Shown here piece by piece: positions 20,782-30,101 of a stretch of 64,000 nucleotides of DNA; the first letter of the stretch is position 1; the number at the start of each line of letters is the position of its first letter. The notes below the pieces were generated by a model, which saw only the letters and a list, made by a program, of their open reading frames with translations, was not told the origin of the DNA and searched no databases. A program made the translations under genes and the position numbers. Source of the stretch: Candidatus Peribacteria bacterium (lineage in GTDB: Bacteria > Patescibacteriota > Gracilibacteria > UBA1369 > LOWO2-01-FULL-3); contig CALREX010000005.1 of the NCBI GenBank assembly GCA_943356465.1, positions 62,001-126,000 on the forward strand, in the 5' to 3' direction.

Positions 20782-21774
20782 ATGGAAATTCAAGAAGGAG
20801 AATTAAAGGAAAAACTGATTTCATGGATCGATTCTGCGGACACAAGACCTGTGGATGAACAGCAATATGATTTGACGGAAAAATTTCTTTTGCCGGACAT
20901 GGAAGCTGTAATTAAAGAATTGACTGATTTGAGAAAAGCATTTGATGCAAAAATAAAGATTGTTCTAAAAAGAATGCTATCCGACCTGCCTCCTCAATAT
21001 GCAAATGATCCTTCGCTAAGAAATCCCAGAAATTATCCTGTTGGATTTTGCGACACAATTTCCGATGGGATTTGGGTTGAGATCTTGAAAGGCATGAGAT
21101 TTCCATCGACTGCAGGTATAAAAGCGCTTTCTCATTTCTCCCATCGTGGCGGGCATTTGAAGAAAATTGCCGGAATACAGCATGGTAGATTTTTCCAAAA
21201 TGCTTTGCAGGCCGGTTCACTTTTTGTTGACACAGCAAATGACAGTGTCGATAAAACAAAACCTCCGGTTAATATTTGTGATTTGTCGCAGTCCGGATTT
21301 GCCAATATCGATGATTTTTCTTCGCAGGCCGATATTATAGAGAAATACTGGGGAGATAGAATTTTTCCGCAAAGAATTTTTCCTTTCCTTACTCCTTTAT
21401 ATCCGATTATTCATATTTCAAAATTAGGAAGAGTAGAAATTTTGCCAATAACCCGCGGTGTTATTGCAAAAAATGTTTTTGCTGACTTTGGGTTAGCCGA
21501 GGATTTTATTTTTAGGAGTCGTTTTGCCGGAGAAGAACTACCTGCAAAATTACATGCAAAAATGGAACGGAATTTTTCATGGGATGAAGATAATTATGAT
21601 TTTGACTGTGGAACTGCTCGCGGTGATATTTTTTATCGCAATGGAGCTCCTGATGACTTGGTGAGAGAGGTTTTTGAAAGACTGCGCAATGTCGACAGCG
21701 AATACTTACTTGAACTGATTGGTGGCTCTACGAGTTCTGTTCGTGATTTTAATCGGCTTAAAATTCAATTATAA
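20782..21774 (+). CDS. Orphan protein of unknown function
   Basis: 330 residues from ATG 20782; the upstream ATG at 20722 is rejected because a consensus promoter lies between. Soluble, no signal peptide. The first 75 residues are helical (ELKEKLISWIDSADTRP...DMEAVIKELTDLRKAFDAKIKIVLKRM). The central part has several His and aromatic residues (HFSHRGGHLKKIAGIQHGRFFQ, then GSLFVDTANDSVDKTKPPV) and an ISKLGRVEILPITRG strand segment. I do not recognise the family. The conserved-looking Gly/His/Asp motifs suggest an enzyme or binding protein rather than a scaffold. It lies just past the tRNA-Phe/toxin-antitoxin locus, so recent arrival is possible. Confidence 0.7.
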   Translation: MEIQEGELKEKLISWIDSADTRPVDEQQYDLTEKFLLPDMEAVIKELTDLRKAFDAKIKIVLKRMLSDLPPQYANDPSLRNPRNYPVGFCDTISDGIWVEILKGMRFPSTAGIKALSHFSHRGGHLKKIAGIQHGRFFQNALQAGSLFVDTANDSVDKTKPPVNICDLSQSGFANIDDFSSQADIIEKYWGDRIFPQRIFPFLTPLYPIIHISKLGRVEILPITRGVIAKNVFADFGLAEDFIFRSRFAGEELPAKLHAKMERNFSWDEDNYDFDCGTARGDIFYRNGAPDDLVREVFERLRNVDSEYLLELIGGSTSSVRDFNRLKIQL

Positions 21775-21851
21775 AATTTTATTATCATGTTGTATCTATT
21801 GCATGGTAAACTGTGCACTGCATTTTAATATTTTTAATACTTCATTTTTGT

Positions 21852-22946
21852 ATGATAGATAAATATAAACTAAAAAAACTTGCGGCTATAGTTGTAAATT
21901 ATTCTCTTGTCATAAAAAAAGGTGAAAGGGTTTTGCTGAGAGGATACGGATTTGAGAGCTATCCGTTGATTAAAGAAATTTACGAAGAATGTGTGAAGGC
22001 TGGTGCGATACAAATCGATGTAAAATTTTCAAATGACGAACTAAGCAAAATATTTTTTAAATATGCAAATGACAATCAGCTCAAACACTTGAGCGATTTG
22101 GACAAGCAGGTAGCCGACAGTTATGATGCAATGGTGCAAATTCTTGCTGATGAAAATCCTTATGAAATGAAAGAAGTTGATTTTAAAAAGCTAAATGTAA
22201 GCCAAGAAGCTAGAAAACCTTTGAGCGATATCCTGCATAGAAAGAGATGGTGTTTGCTTGCATATCCAAACAACACATCTGCAGTAATGGCGAATAGAAG
22301 CCTTGAGGAGTGGGAAGATTTTATTTTGGACAGTTGTCTTCTTGATTGGAAGAAAGAAGAAAAATTACAGCAAAAATTTATAGATCTTGTCAGTAAAGTT
22401 AAAAAAATCAGAATTATCGGAGATGAAACTGATTTGGAAGTTTCTGTCGCCGGACAAACATGGATCACCTGTTGTGGAAAGTGTAATTTGCCTGATGGCG
22501 AGATTTTCACTTCACCTGTCCGTGATTCAGTAAATGGAGTTATCAAATATAACGTGCCGACGCATTACCAATCACATGATTTTAATTGGGTAAAGCTTAC
22601 TTTGAAAGATGGAAAAGTTGTGAAAGAAGAATCAGATCACAAGATTGCTCTCACAAAACTGCTTGATACAGATAAAGGTTCCAGATATTTCGGAGAATTT
22701 GCTTTTGGGCTTAATGATCAAATAAAAACATGGACGCGTCAAATTCTTTTTGACGAAAAAATGGGTAAAAGTTTGCACATGGCTCTTGGCAAATGTTATG
22801 ATGAGTGCCCAAATGGAAATGATTCGAGCGTGCATTGGGATTTGATATTTAATTTCAAGTGGGCGAATGCGGAAATATATTTTGACGGCAAAAAAGTCTA
22901 TTCAAAAACAAAATGGTGCGATAAAAAATTTGATTTCTTAAATTAA
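21852..22946 (+). CDS. M29 family metallo-aminopeptidase
   Basis: 364 residues from ATG 21852 (MIDKYKLKKLAAIVVNYSL, the usual family opening; the upstream 13 residues are rejected). C-terminal motifs of M29 aminopeptidases are in order: LPDGEIFTSPV, a following Glu region, FGEFAFG, HMALG and SVHWDLIF, which supply the Glu, Glu, His, His and Asp ligands of the two metals. The enzyme removes N-terminal residues from peptides in the cytoplasm, useful for recycling peptides in a cell that probably imports amino acids. The DsbA-like gene follows after five bases. Confidence 0.9.
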   Translation: MIDKYKLKKLAAIVVNYSLVIKKGERVLLRGYGFESYPLIKEIYEECVKAGAIQIDVKFSNDELSKIFFKYANDNQLKHLSDLDKQVADSYDAMVQILADENPYEMKEVDFKKLNVSQEARKPLSDILHRKRWCLLAYPNNTSAVMANRSLEEWEDFILDSCLLDWKKEEKLQQKFIDLVSKVKKIRIIGDETDLEVSVAGQTWITCCGKCNLPDGEIFTSPVRDSVNGVIKYNVPTHYQSHDFNWVKLTLKDGKVVKEESDHKIALTKLLDTDKGSRYFGEFAFGLNDQIKTWTRQILFDEKMGKSLHMALGKCYDECPNGNDSSVHWDLIFNFKWANAEIYFDGKKVYSKTKWCDKKFDFLN

Positions 22947-22951
22947 AAAAT

Positions 22952-23695
22952 ATGAAAAAAGGTTCAAACAGATTACTTCCCGTCTCGATACTTATATCTG
23001 CTATTCTTGTTTCCGGCTCTCTCTCTTATTTCGGGTATGCTTATAGCAATAGACTTACAGATGATGTTTTCAATGCAAAGGTCGAAGAAGGCATCAAGGC
23101 TTTTATTGCAAAGCAACAGGCTGCTCAGCCGGAGGACAAAACCGGCACTGTCGTCACTGGTGATTTCACTGATGACGATGCTGTTCTTGGTGACAAAAAT
23201 GCACCTGTCACAATGATCGAATTTTCCGATTATCAGTGTCCTGTATGCCAAAAATTTCATGCAGAAATATTCCCAGCATTGAAGGAAAAATATATAGATA
23301 CAGGCAAGATGAAACTTGTTTATAGAGATCTTCCTCTTACTTCTATCCATCCAAATGCTTATCCTGCAGCTCTTGCTGCTGAGTGTGTAAAGGATCAAGG
23401 TGGAGACAACATGTATTACAAGATGCACGAAAATATGTTTAAGGCTGAACTTAGCGCAGATTTGACCTCGGATGTTCTTCAAAAAGCCGCTAAAGATTCC
23501 GGTGCTGACGTAACTGAATTCAACAAATGTGTTGCTTCTGACAAATTCAAGGATGAAATCGCAAAGGATTCAAAGGATGCCTCAGATCTTGGATTTAGAG
23601 GTACGCCAGGATTCCTTATCAATGGCTATATGATGGATGGGCTGTATAGCCTTGAAGCATACGAACAAGTGATTGATAAGGCTTTGGCGAAATAG
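22952..23695 (+). CDS. DsbA-like thioredoxin-fold oxidoreductase, membrane anchored
   Basis: 247 residues. N-terminal membrane anchor (about 8-32), a short linker, then a thioredoxin fold with the active site FSDYQCPVCQKFH (Cys96 and Cys99), an inserted helical domain and the cis-Pro loop GFRGTPGFLING. This is the DsbA/BdbD class that makes disulfides in exported proteins, acting outside the membrane. No DsbB or VKOR partner is in the window. It runs head-on into folA with 8 bases between the stops. Confidence 0.92.
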   Translation: MKKGSNRLLPVSILISAILVSGSLSYFGYAYSNRLTDDVFNAKVEEGIKAFIAKQQAAQPEDKTGTVVTGDFTDDDAVLGDKNAPVTMIEFSDYQCPVCQKFHAEIFPALKEKYIDTGKMKLVYRDLPLTSIHPNAYPAALAAECVKDQGGDNMYYKMHENMFKAELSADLTSDVLQKAAKDSGADVTEFNKCVASDKFKDEIAKDSKDASDLGFRGTPGFLINGYMMDGLYSLEAYEQVIDKALAK

Positions 23696-23703
23696 ATCAC
23701 TCT

Positions 23704-24222
23704 TTATTTCCAAAGCATAAACTTCATTTTCACTCCATTTTCTTCTTCTTCCTTTATAAGAGTTTTGTTTGAAAATTTGGCTGGGATTTGAGGGAAATAC
23801 GTGTCACATTCGTAGGAATTTTCTATAAATGTGACATAAATACCTGTTAGATTTGGATAGTCCAATGATTCTTTGAAAAGTGTTGCACCACCGATTATGA
23901 AAATTGTTTCGATGTCGTCCCCTGCTGAAGCAATGGCTTCATCTAGAGATTTATAAATATCCACACCTTCTATTTTTAGAGATATATCTCGTGTAAGCAC
24001 TACATTCTTTCTGTCTTTAAGAGGGCGATATTTCTCAGGCAAAGAATACCAAGTATTTTTGCCCATGATTACCATGTTCTTTTTGCTCGGATCTTTTGTC
24101 TTTAAAGTAATTTCTTTGAAATACTGCGTTTCTGTTTTGAAATGCCATGGCATCGAATTGTCCTTGCCTATGCCGTTTTTGCAATCTACGGCAACTATGA
24201 TGTAAATTTCTTTGTTGCTCAT
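23704..24222 (-). CDS. folA: Dihydrofolate reductase
   Basis: 172 residues. Opens IIVAVDCKNGIGKDNSMPWHF with the substrate-loop Trp-His pair, then VIMGKNTWYSLPEKYRPLKDRKNVVLTRD (NADPH-binding Arg/Thr segment) and IFIIGGATLFKESL. It regenerates tetrahydrofolate with NADPH. It sits eight bases after thyA, whose reaction consumes methylene-tetrahydrofolate and yields dihydrofolate. Confidence 0.96.
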   Translation of the reverse strand: MSNKEIYIIVAVDCKNGIGKDNSMPWHFKTETQYFKEITLKTKDPSKKNMVIMGKNTWYSLPEKYRPLKDRKNVVLTRDISLKIEGVDIYKSLDEAIASAGDDIETIFIIGGATLFKESLDYPNLTGIYVTFIENSYECDTYFPQIPAKFSNKTLIKEEEENGVKMKFMLWK

Positions 24223-24230
24223 GAATTTTA

Positions 24231-25046
24231 TTATACAGCCACAGGGAATTTTATAAAGGCCTCGTGTGTATAATCCTTCAATTCAAAATCTTCAAATTTT
24301 AAATCCCAAAAAGGCTTTTTTGCTATTACCAATTGTGGCAATACATGAGTCTTTCTTTTTATTTGTTCTTTGATTCCATCAAGATGATTTGAATAAATAT
24401 GGGTATCTCCAGTCGTATGAACAAAATATCTTGGAGTTAAATTACATTCTTGTGCGACCATCATAAGAAGTGTCGCATAGCTCGCAATATTGTACGGCAC
24501 GCCAAGTGCAACATCCGCACTTCTTTGATAAAGCTGTACATCCAGATATTCTCCGACAACGTAAAACTGAAAGAATGCATGACATGGTGGAAGTGCCATC
24601 CTATCCAAGTCCGCAACATTCCATGCGCTTACAATTATTCTTCTGGAATCAGGATTATTTTTGATCGTATCTATAGCGATTTGTATCTGATCTATGTAGC
24701 TTTTTTTGTATGTTTCTTTATTTTCATCTAAAGTAAACTTTTCCCATTTTCTCCATTGATACCCATAAATCGGTCCTAGATTTCCATCTTTATCTGCCCA
24801 TGCATCCCAAATTGGAGTGTGCTGTGTCAAATCTTCATTTATATTTGTAGATCCTTTTAAAAACCAGAGTAATTCTCTTAGAATAGCTCCGTAGCTTACT
24901 TTTTTCGTAGTAACCATCGGGAATCCTTCGCGCAAATCGTATTTTTTTTGCGTTCCAAAAATCGAAATAGTTCCTGTACCGGTTCTATCTTTTTTTTCTA
25001 CTCCATCTTTCAAAACTTCTTGTACAAGCTCCAAATATTGCTTCAT
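24231..25046 (-). CDS. thyA: Thymidylate synthase
   Basis: 271 residues from ATG 25046 ([26 protein letters not shown]). A longer in-frame start would run through dcd in another frame and is rejected. Motifs: [31 protein letters not shown], catalytic Cys in [28 protein letters not shown] and [10 protein letters not shown]. Converts dUMP to dTMP. The start overlaps the dcd stop as ATGA. Confidence 0.97.
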   Translation of the reverse strand: MKQYLELVQEVLKDGVEKKDRTGTGTISIFGTQKKYDLREGFPMVTTKKVSYGAILRELLWFLKGSTNINEDLTQHTPIWDAWADKDGNLGPIYGYQWRKWEKFTLDENKETYKKSYIDQIQIAIDTIKNNPDSRRIIVSAWNVADLDRMALPPCHAFFQFYVVGEYLDVQLYQRSADVALGVPYNIASYATLLMMVAQECNLTPRYFVHTTGDTHIYSNHLDGIKEQIKRKTHVLPQLVIAKKPFWDLKFEDFELKDYTHEAFIKFPVAV

Positions 25047-25591
25047 AAATTTACTTTTACTGTGTCTGTATCTTTGTGAATTTTGCTTCCTGTTGTTTTG
25101 TTTTGCCCCTGATATTTTCCGCTGTATGGATTTTTCGCTGGCGCATCCATGCTGCAACAAACTAGTTGGCATATACGTTTGCCGGCCTGTAGTTTTATTG
25201 GAAGAGAGCTCGCGTTGTATAGCTCAAGGGTTATGCGTCCTTCAAATCCCGGATCAACCCATCCTGCGTTTTGGATAAAAAGCCCGATTCTTCCAATCGA
25301 ACTTCTGCCTTCTACGAAGGCCGTTATGTCAGTTGGCAGTTTTATATATTCTTGAGTTGTAGCCAGCAAAAATGATTTTGGCGGGATTATTATACTCTCG
25401 CTATTTATTTCTCTGTATTGAACTTCCGAGTCCAAAGTTATCACCTCCATCTGATTTTCCTGAATAATCAAGAAATGAGTACCGAGCCTCAAATCAACCG
25501 ATGCAGGCTGTATTGATTTTTCATCAATTGGATCGATTACAATAATTTTCTCTTTTATTAAACGCTCTAAAGTTTGGTCTGAAAGAATCAT
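25043..25591 (-). CDS. dcd: dCTP deaminase
   Basis: 182 residues. [14 protein letters not shown] opening, [12 protein letters not shown], and the signature region [33 protein letters not shown] with the catalytic Glu in the last block. Deaminates dCTP to dUTP, or directly to dUMP if it is the bifunctional type; the two cannot be separated safely by eye. No separate dUTPase gene is seen nearby. ATGA overlap with thyA. Confidence 0.93.
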   Translation of the reverse strand: MILSDQTLERLIKEKIIVIDPIDEKSIQPASVDLRLGTHFLIIQENQMEVITLDSEVQYREINSESIIIPPKSFLLATTQEYIKLPTDITAFVEGRSSIGRIGLFIQNAGWVDPGFEGRITLELYNASSLPIKLQAGKRICQLVCCSMDAPAKNPYSGKYQGQNKTTGSKIHKDTDTVKVNL

Positions 25592-25619
25592 TTTTATTTG
25601 TTATGTGAACAAGAAATTT

Positions 25620-26708
25620 TTATCTTATTTGAAGCGTTTTGTCTAATATTTCCAAGAATTCTTTTAGTATATTTTTGCCATTTAGGCTATTTGTCAGCTT
25701 TCCTTTGATGTAAACCTGTGCTGTTTGTTTTTCTTGATCTCCAGGTAACATTATTGCGATATCTGCTTTCTTGCATTCCCCAGGTCCATTCACGACACAA
25801 CCCATTACTGCGAGATGAAGATCTTTTGCGTTTTTATATTTTTTTGCGTGATCATTTATTTTTTCCACCATTTCTTGAAAATATTTTTTATTTGTTCTGC
25901 CACATCCAGGACAACTTGTTATGTGCGGGCCAAAATTTCGTAATCCTAATGTTTGCAAAATATTTTTACATACTTCCACTTCCTTTGTTCTGCTTTCATT
26001 TTTTCCCGGAGTGATTGAAACTCTTATCGTGTCTCCGATGCCTTTTTGTAAAAGTATTCCTGTTGCAACAGAACTTGATACAATCCCCTGAATACCAGTC
26101 CCCGCTTCAGTAAGACCTATATGAAGTGCATAAATCTTTTTATTCTTCTTCATTTCTTCTGAAAGTCTTTCATGATCTTTGATAAAATCAACCGCATCCG
26201 AACTTTTCAAACTTAGTACAATTTTATTTCTTTTGAGTCCTGTTTTTTCCGCTTTTTCCGCATATTGCAAAATTGCCTTTACTATATCACCATCAAACGA
26301 TCCCTTATTTAAGCCTATCCTTACGACCTTATCATTTTCTATCGCTATCCTTATGAATTCTTCGAAAGATTTTTCATTTGCGGGATTTATCCTGTATTTA
26401 TCTATACTTTTTGTAAGAAGCGGATATTTGTTTAGCAAAATATGTCCGTTAAAATGAAAGTCTCCTATCAGTGCAATATCGTTGTATCCTTTTGCATCTA
26501 AGATTTTTCTTATTTCAGGTACCGCTTTTGCAGAAGCCTCATCATTTATAGTCATTCTCACCATCTCAGCTCCCGCATCATAAAGCTCTATGCATTGTTG
26601 TACTGTTGCACCTATATCAGAGGTGTGAGTATCTGTCATGGACTGAATCACAACCGGAAGTCCTCCTCCAATTTGCACTTTTCCTATTTTTACTATTTCT
26701 GATTTCAT
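25620..26708 (-). CDS. ispG: 4-hydroxy-3-methylbut-2-enyl diphosphate synthase (MEP pathway)
   Basis: 362 residues from ATG 26708, two bases after the mnmA stop. TIM-barrel part with PVVIQSMTDTHTSDIGATVQQ and IALIGDFHFNGH, then the C-terminal cluster domain with CPGCGRTN and the later Cys in MGCVVNGPGECKKADI, the three ligands of the 4Fe-4S cluster. Carries out the reductive ring opening of MEcPP in isoprenoid synthesis. No other MEP gene is here. Confidence 0.96.
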   Translation of the reverse strand: MKSEIVKIGKVQIGGGLPVVIQSMTDTHTSDIGATVQQCIELYDAGAEMVRMTINDEASAKAVPEIRKILDAKGYNDIALIGDFHFNGHILLNKYPLLTKSIDKYRINPANEKSFEEFIRIAIENDKVVRIGLNKGSFDGDIVKAILQYAEKAEKTGLKRNKIVLSLKSSDAVDFIKDHERLSEEMKKNKKIYALHIGLTEAGTGIQGIVSSSVATGILLQKGIGDTIRVSITPGKNESRTKEVEVCKNILQTLGLRNFGPHITSCPGCGRTNKKYFQEMVEKINDHAKKYKNAKDLHLAVMGCVVNGPGECKKADIAIMLPGDQEKQTAQVYIKGKLTNSLNGKNILKEFLEILDKTLQIR

Positions 26709-26710
26709 TT

Positions 26711-27763
26711 TTAATCTATTACCGCCGACCCCAAGCATAGATCATTTCTATAGAAAACCGCAAACTGTCCTTTTGCTATGCCCTGGTCATTTTTATTGAT
26801 TTTAACCTTTGCTCTTTTTGAATTTATTTTCATGATTTTTGCTATATACATTTTTTCTCCATGGCGAAGTTTTACTTTCAAATTTGTATTTGAAGGCAAA
26901 TTTCCGCCAAAAAAATTGTAATCCGAAATCTCGAACTCATTCCTTTTTTTAGTTTTGTCGTGATAGTTTTTTGAGATAAAAACTATATTTTTTTTGAGAT
27001 CTTTTTCGACGACATACCATGGCCCTCCTCCAAGCTGGATGCCCTTTCTCTGGCCTATTGTGTAGTAATACGTGCCTTCGTGTTCTGAAAGTTTTTTACC
27101 TGTTTCGTATTCCACCATATCTCCTTTTTTCTCCCCCAAATAATGTTTCAAAAAGTCGCTGTATTTTAATTTTCCAAGAAAACAAATTCCCTGACTGTCT
27201 TTTCTGTTTTTATTTGGAAGATCAAATTTTTCCGCATATTTCCTGACTTGTTTTTTATTTAAATTTCCTATTGGAAATTCTGCGCGTGCCAACTGTTTTT
27301 GGCTTAATCGTGCCAAGAAATAAGTCTGATCTTTTATTTTGTCCGGAGAAGTTTTTAGATAATACTTCCCCGTTTTTTTCACAACTTGTGCATAGTGTCC
27401 TGTCGCAACTTTGTCGAAACTCTTGTCTATTTTATTTATGAAAAGTCCGAATTTAATATTGTTGTTACACATAATATCCGGATTTGGAGTGCGCCCTTTC
27501 TTCACTTCTTCGATTGTGTATTTCACGACAGTATCAAAATATTCCTTTTGCATTGGAACTATTTTCAAAGGAATTTTTTCTTTATTGCATACTTCTCGCA
27601 CATATTTCAAATCTTCCTCCCATGGACAGTGCCCCATGAATGACATCTCATCCTCAAGCCATATTTTCAAGTAAAAGGCCGTGATATCACAGCCTTTTTT
27701 TTGCAATAATTTAAGCGCTACCGAACTGTCCACTCCTCCTGAAAGGAGTACCGCTACTTTCAT
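26711..27763 (-). CDS. mnmA: tRNA-specific 2-thiouridylase MnmA
   Basis: 350 residues from ATG 27763 (MKVAVLLSGGVDSSVAL); three upstream residues are possible. PP-loop SGGVDSS adenylates U34; the two catalytic cysteines are in PDIMCNNNIKF and QGICFLGK; the C-terminal beta-barrel includes QRKGIQLGGGPWYVV. It makes the 2-thio group of wobble U34 in tRNA for Lys, Glu and Gln. Tightly followed by ispG. Confidence 0.96.
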   Translation of the reverse strand: MKVAVLLSGGVDSSVALKLLQKKGCDITAFYLKIWLEDEMSFMGHCPWEEDLKYVREVCNKEKIPLKIVPMQKEYFDTVVKYTIEEVKKGRTPNPDIMCNNNIKFGLFINKIDKSFDKVATGHYAQVVKKTGKYYLKTSPDKIKDQTYFLARLSQKQLARAEFPIGNLNKKQVRKYAEKFDLPNKNRKDSQGICFLGKLKYSDFLKHYLGEKKGDMVEYETGKKLSEHEGTYYYTIGQRKGIQLGGGPWYVVEKDLKKNIVFISKNYHDKTKKRNEFEISDYNFFGGNLPSNTNLKVKLRHGEKMYIAKIMKINSKRAKVKINKNDQGIAKGQFAVFYRNDLCLGSAVID

Positions 27764-27775
27764 GATTTTCAATAA

Positions 27776-28066
27776 TTATTTTGCAGGTGCTGGTGCTACA
27801 GGTGTTGTCTGAGCAGCAGGACCTTTCTTTTCCCATCCTTCTCTCATTTTTTCAAAACCTCTTCCCCCAAGTTCCGCTGTCAATAATCCTCCAACCAAAC
27901 CAATAACCAACAATGAAATGGCCCATGTAAACATTTTCTTTTTATCCAAAACTCTAAATGCCCAGATCAAAAACAGGACAACTCCGAGAAATGTAAATAA
28001 ACAAAATACTGCGTGAACATGCATTCCAAACCATGGATATGCAAAGTTTTGTTGCCAAGCCATCAT
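27776..28066 (-). CDS. Small two-helix membrane protein with PAK-ending tail
   Basis: 96 residues. Two membrane segments (about 16-38 and 47-65), then a Gly-rich and charged stretch and a Pro/Ala/Thr tail ending APAPAK. No signal cleavage site is expected. Function unknown. It has a -10-like TATAAT on the minus strand at 28096-28091, about 25 bases before the start, and is followed after 12 bases by mnmA, so it probably leads the mnmA-ispG-dcd-thyA-folA transcript. Confidence 0.7.
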   Translation of the reverse strand: MMAWQQNFAYPWFGMHVHAVFCLFTFLGVVLFLIWAFRVLDKKKMFTWAISLLVIGLVGGLLTAELGGRGFEKMREGWEKKGPAAQTTPVAPAPAK

Positions 28067-28144
28067 ATGAATGAAGGTTATGTTGTAATTATTATAAGAC
28101 TATCCCTCCTGTACAGAATGTCAAGATTAATTTAGCCTAAGCCA

Positions 28145-28173
28145 TTGACAGTCCTTTTTTAGCACTCTAAGAT
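28145..28173 (+). promoter_or_regulatory. Sigma70-type promoter of htrA
   Basis: TTGACA (28145-28150), 17-bp spacer and TAAGAT (28168-28173). The -10 lies entirely within the spacer of the CIRCE operator. Confidence 0.75.
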
Positions 28174-28185
28174 AGCGGGTGCTAA
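28159..28185. promoter_or_regulatory. CIRCE operator (HrcA binding site)
   Basis: TTAGCACTC - 9 bases - GGGTGCTAA matches the CIRCE inverted repeat (TTAGCACTC-N9-GAGTGCTAA) with one substitution and exact 9-base spacing. It covers the -10 box, so bound HrcA would block RNA polymerase. It predicts heat-shock control of htrA by an HrcA gene located elsewhere. Confidence 0.92.
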
Positions 28186-28207
28186 TTATTTACTAACCCA
28201 TGTATAT

Positions 28208-29407
28208 ATGGAGAAAGGTTTAAGCAAAAGTGTTCTTACCGGAGCTATTTCCGGCGGAGTTACTGCGCTTATCGTTGTTGGGGTTGTTGGTGGTTTATAT
28301 CAACCAAATCAAAATCCTTCTACTGATAAAGCTGTTAATTCTAAAAATATTGTTCAAAGCGTTACTTCCCAAGAACAAATGATAATAGATGCTGTAAAAA
28401 AGGCTAAAAACTCTACAGTATCAATAGTCATTACAAAGGATGTACCTGTTCTTGAGCAATACTATTCAAATCCTTTTGGCGAGAATAGTCCTTTTAATTT
28501 CCAAATTCCTCAATATAAACAAAATGGAACTGAAAAAAAAGAAGTTGGGGGTGGTAGCGGCTTTTTAGTTTCATCAGATGGATATATTGTTACAAACAGA
28601 CATGTAGTTTCTGATGAAAATGCTGAATATACCGTAATCATGAATGACGGAAAAACAAAATATCCAGCAAAAGTTATCGCAAAAGATTCCTTGAATGACG
28701 TAGCTGTTGTAAAAATTGAAGCAAAAGATTTGTCATTCTTGAATTTTGCTGACAGTGAAACTCTTCAGGTCGGACAGACTGCTATCGCTATAGGAAGCCC
28801 TCTTCTTGAATTCAAAAATTCTGTTTCTGTCGGAGTTGTTTCAGGATTATCCAGAAAAATCACAGCCGGAGACGGACGAGGTATGTCTGAACAACTTGAT
28901 GGAGTTATTCAAACAGATGCGGCTATAAATCCTGGAAATTCAGGTGGACCTCTTCTAAACAGCAGCGGAGATGTTATTGGAGTGAATGTTGCTGTTGCCA
29001 GTGCGGAAAATATAGGATTTTCATTACCTTCGAATATTGTAAAAAGTATTTTTGATTCCGTGAAAAAGACAGGAAAAATAGTTCATCCATTCTTGGGAAT
29101 AAGATTTGTACCTGTGACAAAAGCTCTTAAAGATGCGAATAATTTATCTGTAGATTACGGTGTACTTGTAATGCACGGGCAAAAACCTGAAGATATTGCT
29201 GTAGCGCCAGGATCACCTGCCGACAAAGCCGGTATAGCAGAAAATGATATAATTCTTGAAGTCGATGGGACAAAGCTTGATGACGGCGTTTCCTTGCCAA
29301 ATTTGATTGCGAAGAAAAATATAGGTGACACTGTACAAATAAAAATCATGCACAAGGGAGAAGAAAAAACTATCCCTGTAAAACTAGAAGAAAAAACTGA
29401 GAAATAA
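28208..29407 (+). CDS. HtrA/DegP-type serine protease with one PDZ domain
   Basis: 399 residues. N-terminal membrane anchor (about 10-30), trypsin-like domain with catalytic His132 (TNRHVV), Asp164 (NDVAVV) and Ser245 (GNSGGP), then a PDZ domain (about 290-390). DegS/HtrA-like layout with a single PDZ. Acts outside the membrane in degradation of misfolded exported proteins. Controlled by a CIRCE element, which is unusual: CIRCE is best known in front of groE and dnaK operons. The 3' end overlaps the convergent DUF1624 gene by 38 bases. Confidence 0.95.
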   Translation: MEKGLSKSVLTGAISGGVTALIVVGVVGGLYQPNQNPSTDKAVNSKNIVQSVTSQEQMIIDAVKKAKNSTVSIVITKDVPVLEQYYSNPFGENSPFNFQIPQYKQNGTEKKEVGGGSGFLVSSDGYIVTNRHVVSDENAEYTVIMNDGKTKYPAKVIAKDSLNDVAVVKIEAKDLSFLNFADSETLQVGQTAIAIGSPLLEFKNSVSVGVVSGLSRKITAGDGRGMSEQLDGVIQTDAAINPGNSGGPLLNSSGDVIGVNVAVASAENIGFSLPSNIVKSIFDSVKKTGKIVHPFLGIRFVPVTKALKDANNLSVDYGVLVMHGQKPEDIAVAPGSPADKAGIAENDIILEVDGTKLDDGVSLPNLIAKKNIGDTVQIKIMHKGEEKTIPVKLEEKTEK

Positions 29408-30098
29408 ATATCGAGGCTAGTATTATATTTATCAGGATGAGTATTATCGGGACGTGGATAAGATATATTGCAAATGAGTGACGTCCTAGAAAAAGCACCG
29501 GACGCAAAAATTTTGGACATTTAGTATCAATGATCGGGGCATTATCTCTATAGAGGTAATGCCCTATTTCAAGCCCAAAACATGGCACTGCTATCCATGG
29601 AAATATCGGAAAATAATCTAGTGAAGATATTGTCATGTTCTTGAATCCAAGTATAAAAAGAAAAATATTTTCAGATGGAATATCTTTTATGAAAAGCCAG
29701 ATTGATATGACTGCAAGACCTGAAATCAGCCCCATGTATTTTTTGTTTTTTATCGCAGGCAAAATAAAAATACTGATTGTTATCAAATGAAGAATTCCAA
29801 ATATTATGAAATAATCACGAACAAAAATGTATGTAAGAATCGTTATTGTAACTGCTCCAGCAAATATTTTTAACGCTCTTTTTATTTGATCTGCATAAGT
29901 TTTTTTTGAGATTGCCATCGAAACTCCAACAAGTCCCAAAAATGTAAACTGCACGAATTTCAGATATGGCTGCCATAAATCCGATAAAATATTTGTATGT
30001 GCAAAATTTAAAAAATTTAATGCGAAGATGGCGTGATATAAAATCATTCCTACCACAGCGATACCTCTGAACAAGTCTATTTCCTGAAATCTTTTCAT
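29370..30098 (-). CDS. DUF1624 / heparan-alpha-glucosaminide acetyltransferase-like membrane protein
   Basis: 242 residues with seven or so hydrophobic segments. The opening RFQEIDLFRGIAVVGMILYHAIF is the DUF1624 signature with the conserved Arg and His; LGRHSFAIYLIHVPI near the end matches the terminal helix of acyltransferase-3-like families. Such proteins are thought to move acyl groups across the membrane. It follows the pseudouridine synthase after three bases and overlaps htrA tail-to-tail by 38 bases. Confidence 0.85.
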   Translation of the reverse strand: MKRFQEIDLFRGIAVVGMILYHAIFALNFLNFAHTNILSDLWQPYLKFVQFTFLGLVGVSMAISKKTYADQIKRALKIFAGAVTITILTYIFVRDYFIIFGILHLITISIFILPAIKNKKYMGLISGLAVISIWLFIKDIPSENIFLFILGFKNMTISSLDYFPIFPWIAVPCFGLEIGHYLYRDNAPIIDTKCPKFLRPVLFLGRHSFAIYLIHVPIILILINIILASIFISQFFLLVLQG

Positions 30099-30101
30099 TG
30101 A

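Noticed and set aside
24231-25172. Long form of thyA with 42 extra N-terminal residues
   Set aside because: The extension reads the dcd coding sequence in another frame and is Lys/Gln/Ser-rich noise; the ATG at 25046 matches the family start.
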